Below, one piece after another: positions 62,339 through 64,000 of a stretch of DNA of 64,000 bases (position 1 is the first letter of the stretch; each line of letters begins with the position of its first letter). The translations under genes were made by a program, and so were the position numbers. The notes beneath the pieces are model-generated. The model was not told where the DNA came from, ran no database searches, and was given only the letters and a program-made list of their open reading frames with translations. This DNA is from Azohydromonas sediminis (GTDB lineage: Bacteria > Pseudomonadota > Gammaproteobacteria > Burkholderiales > Burkholderiaceae_C), in assembly GCF_003574675.1 (NCBI RefSeq), contig NZ_QOAZ01000004.1, positions 62,001-126,000 of the forward strand, in the 5' to 3' direction.

Positions 62339-63292
62339 ATGAGCAAAGCGTTCGCCTCGCAAGCCGACCTCGAGGACAAGAAGGTCACGTTCGAGCAGAT
62401 CTCGCCGCACGCCTGGGCCTACACCGCCGAGGGCGACCCGAACACCGGCGTCGTGATCGGCGACGACGCCGTGCTCGTGGCCGACACGCAGGCCACGCCG
62501 GCGATGGCGGCCGACGTCATCCGCCGCATCCGCGAGGTCACCGACAAGCCGATCAAGTACGTCGTGCTGACGCACTACCACGCGGTGCGCGTGCTCGGCG
62601 CCAGCGCGTACCGGCCGCAGGAGATCATCGCGAGCCAGGACACCTACGACCTCATCGTCGAGCGCGGCGAGGCCGACAAGGCCAGCGAGATCGGCCGCTT
62701 CCCGCGCCTGTTCCGCAACGTCGAGACGGTGCCGCCGGGGCTGACGTGGCCGACGATCACGTTCACCGGCAAGATGACGCTGTGGCTCGGCAAGCTCGAG
62801 GTGCAGCTGCTGCAGCTCGGCCGCGGCCACACGAAGGGCGACACCGTCGTCTGGCTGCCGGGCGAACGCACGATGCTGTCGGGCGACCTCGTCGAGTTCG
62901 ACGCCACGCCGTACGCCGGCGACGCCTACTTCCAGGACTGGCCCAAGACGCTCGACAACATCGCGGCGCTCAAGCCCGTCGCGCTCGTGCCCGGGCGCGG
63001 CGCGGCGCTGAAGGGCGAGGCGCAGGTCGCGCAGGGGCTGGCGGGCACCAAGGCCTTCGTCAGCGACGTGTGGGCCAGCGTGCAGGCGCAAGCGGCCGCC
63101 GGCAAGGACCTGCGCGCCGTCTACCGCGAGACCTACGCCGCGATGAAGGCCAAGTACGGCCACTGGGTGATCTTCGACCACTGCATGCCGTTCGACGTCA
63201 GCCGCGCCTACGACGAAGCGACGCAGCACGCCGACCCGCGCATCTGGACGGCCGAGCGCGACCGCGAGATGTGGGCGGCGCTGGAAGGCTGA
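62339..63292 (+). CDS. Metallo-beta-lactamase-fold hydrolase with altered metal motif
   Basis: 317 residues. The usual HxHxDH metal loop reads LTHYHAVRVLGA: His79 and His81 remain, but Asp and the last His are replaced by Val83 and Arg84, so the second metal site should be missing. Other family parts are present: GRGHTKGDTVVWLPG, MLSGDLVEFDATPY and IFDHCMPFD. The family hydrolyses thioesters, lactones or similar. It starts 14 bp before the FAD monooxygenase gene. Confidence 0.87.
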   Translation: MSKAFASQADLEDKKVTFEQISPHAWAYTAEGDPNTGVVIGDDAVLVADTQATPAMAADVIRRIREVTDKPIKYVVLTHYHAVRVLGASAYRPQEIIASQDTYDLIVERGEADKASEIGRFPRLFRNVETVPPGLTWPTITFTGKMTLWLGKLEVQLLQLGRGHTKGDTVVWLPGERTMLSGDLVEFDATPYAGDAYFQDWPKTLDNIAALKPVALVPGRGAALKGEAQVAQGLAGTKAFVSDVWASVQAQAAAGKDLRAVYRETYAAMKAKYGHWVIFDHCMPFDVSRAYDEATQHADPRIWTAERDREMWAALEG

Positions 63293-63305
63293 TCCGCGCC
63301 CGTCG

Positions 63306-64000
63306 ATGGACCCGCGCGACCTCCCGCCGCAGCTGAGCGGCCACGAGATTCAGGCGCTCGAGTTCGGCCACCGGCGCTCGGCCGACGAAGACGCCTACGT
63401 GCGCACCGGCCAGCCGGTGCGGCACGCGGTGGTCGTCGTCGGTGCCGGGCCGGTGGGGCTGACGCTGGCGATCGACCTCGCGCAGCGCGGCCAGCGCGTG
63501 CTGCTGCTCGACGACGACCGCAGGCTGTCGACCGGCTCGCGCGCGATCTGCTTCGCCAAACGCACGCTCGAGATCTGGGACCGCCTCGGCGTCGGCGACG
63601 CGATGGTCGCCAAGGGTGTCGGCTGGAACGTCGGCAAGGTGTTCTTCGGCGCCGAGCACGTCTACACGTTCGACCTGCTGCCCGAGCCCGGCCACGAACG
63701 GCCCGCGTTCATCAACCTGCAGCAATACTACGCCGAGGCCTACCTCGTCGCGCGCGCGGCGGCGCTGCCCAACGTCGAGCTGCGCTTCGCGAACCGGGTC
63801 GATGCGCTGCAGGCGCGCGACGACGGCGTCGTGCTCGGCATCGAGACGCCCGACGGCCGCTACGAGGTGATCGCCGACTGGCTCGTCGCGTGCGACGGCT
63901 CGCGCTCGCCGCTGCGCCGGCTGATGGGCCTCGAGACCAAGGGCCGCGTGTTCCGCGACCGCTTCCTGATCGCCGACGTGAAGATGCAGGCCGACTTCCC
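63306..64000 (+). CDS. FAD-dependent aromatic hydroxylase (partial)
   Basis: At least 231 residues; runs off the end of the window, so the C-terminus is missing. ATG at 63306 follows the MBL gene by 13 bp. The Rossmann FAD motif VVVVGAGPVGLTLAIDLAQRG starts near residue 45, then TGSRAICFAKRTLEIWDRLG and LVACDGSRSPLRRLMGL (the DG motif of PheA/UbiH-like hydroxylases). It resembles 3-(3-hydroxyphenyl)propionate-type monooxygenases. With an MBL-fold enzyme and an IclR regulator beside it, an aromatic degradation operon is likely, though the substrate is not given by sequence. Confidence 0.88.
   Translation, partial: MDPRDLPPQLSGHEIQALEFGHRRSADEDAYVRTGQPVRHAVVVVGAGPVGLTLAIDLAQRGQRVLLLDDDRRLSTGSRAICFAKRTLEIWDRLGVGDAMVAKGVGWNVGKVFFGAEHVYTFDLLPEPGHERPAFINLQQYYAEAYLVARAAALPNVELRFANRVDALQARDDGVVLGIETPDGRYEVIADWLVACDGSRSPLRRLMGLETKGRVFRDRFLIADVKMQADF

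Overview
The window is very GC-rich (about 70% G+C by eye) and densely coded on both strands. Gene content points to a motile, respiratory betaproteobacterium of the order Burkholderiales, probably in the Rubrivivax/Leptothrix/Ideonella neighbourhood. The pointers are a DUF3460-scpA pair, a DUF3717-DUF1289 protein, a membrane-bound formate dehydrogenase locus with DUF3305/DUF3306 partners, a peritrichous/polar-type flagellar set and several CheY/GGDEF/EAL regulators. The taxonomic placement is inference from gene families only. I see no phage, insertion sequence, integron or CRISPR array.

Layout. 1-9 kb: tRNA-Ser(CGA), an orphan lipoprotein, a Spy/CpxP-like periplasmic protein with a CpxR-type two-component system, a MATE exporter, an extradiol dioxygenase of the DODA type, a TauE/SafE permease, and a ParA-like ATPase coupled to a MaoC hydratase. 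9-19 kb: a NarL-type regulator with a hybrid kinase, DUF3460-scpA, a CYTH-CHAD protein, a SulP transporter and metG. 19-34.6 kb: the formate dehydrogenase locus. On the plus strand it runs apbC, DUF3305, DUF3306, a 713-residue multi-FeS protein, a TorD-like chaperone, then (after a divergent regulator block) a small Tat protein, fdhA, fdhB, a small lipoprotein, the cytochrome b subunit, a small exported protein and fdhD. On the minus strand, an NtrC-like regulator, its kinase and a rhodanese are divergent from the structural genes. The divergent region holds two 13-bp palindromes exactly 21 bp apart. 34.6-40 kb: a decayed M48-like peptidase, an Mpo1-like protein, dcd, a YpfJ-type zinc peptidase, a CoA-transferase and a DUF504 protein.

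40-58 kb: the flagellar genes flgGHIJKL, starting abruptly at flgG, followed by a signalling block: an HDOD protein, a HisKA_2 kinase with an ANTAR response regulator (EutW/EutV-like), another kinase, an Hpt protein, a REC-PAS-GGDEF-EAL protein and a diguanylate cyclase. This block links motility to cyclic-di-GMP signalling. 57.8-64 kb: an FAD oxidoreductase gene cut by an in-frame amber codon, tRNA-Ser(TGA), apaH, a CNNM/CorC-type protein, and an IclR regulator divergent from a metallo-beta-lactamase-fold protein and an FAD monooxygenase that runs off the end.

The most interesting points are these. (1) The FDH regulator is NtrC-like but lacks the GAFTGA loop, yet its divergent region has enhancer-like paired palindromes. 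(2) A cassette of small exported proteins sits inside the FDH operon. (3) A CpxR-box-like direct repeat lies in front of the Spy-like gene. (4) A HisKA_2-ANTAR pair suggests antitermination control. (5) There are two clear gene lesions: a frameshift plus zinc-ligand loss in the M48-like gene, and an amber codon in the oxidoreductase. (6) One GGDEF domain carries a 19-residue insertion next to its I-site. (7) A 31-nt intergenic repeat occurs twice, 50 kb apart.
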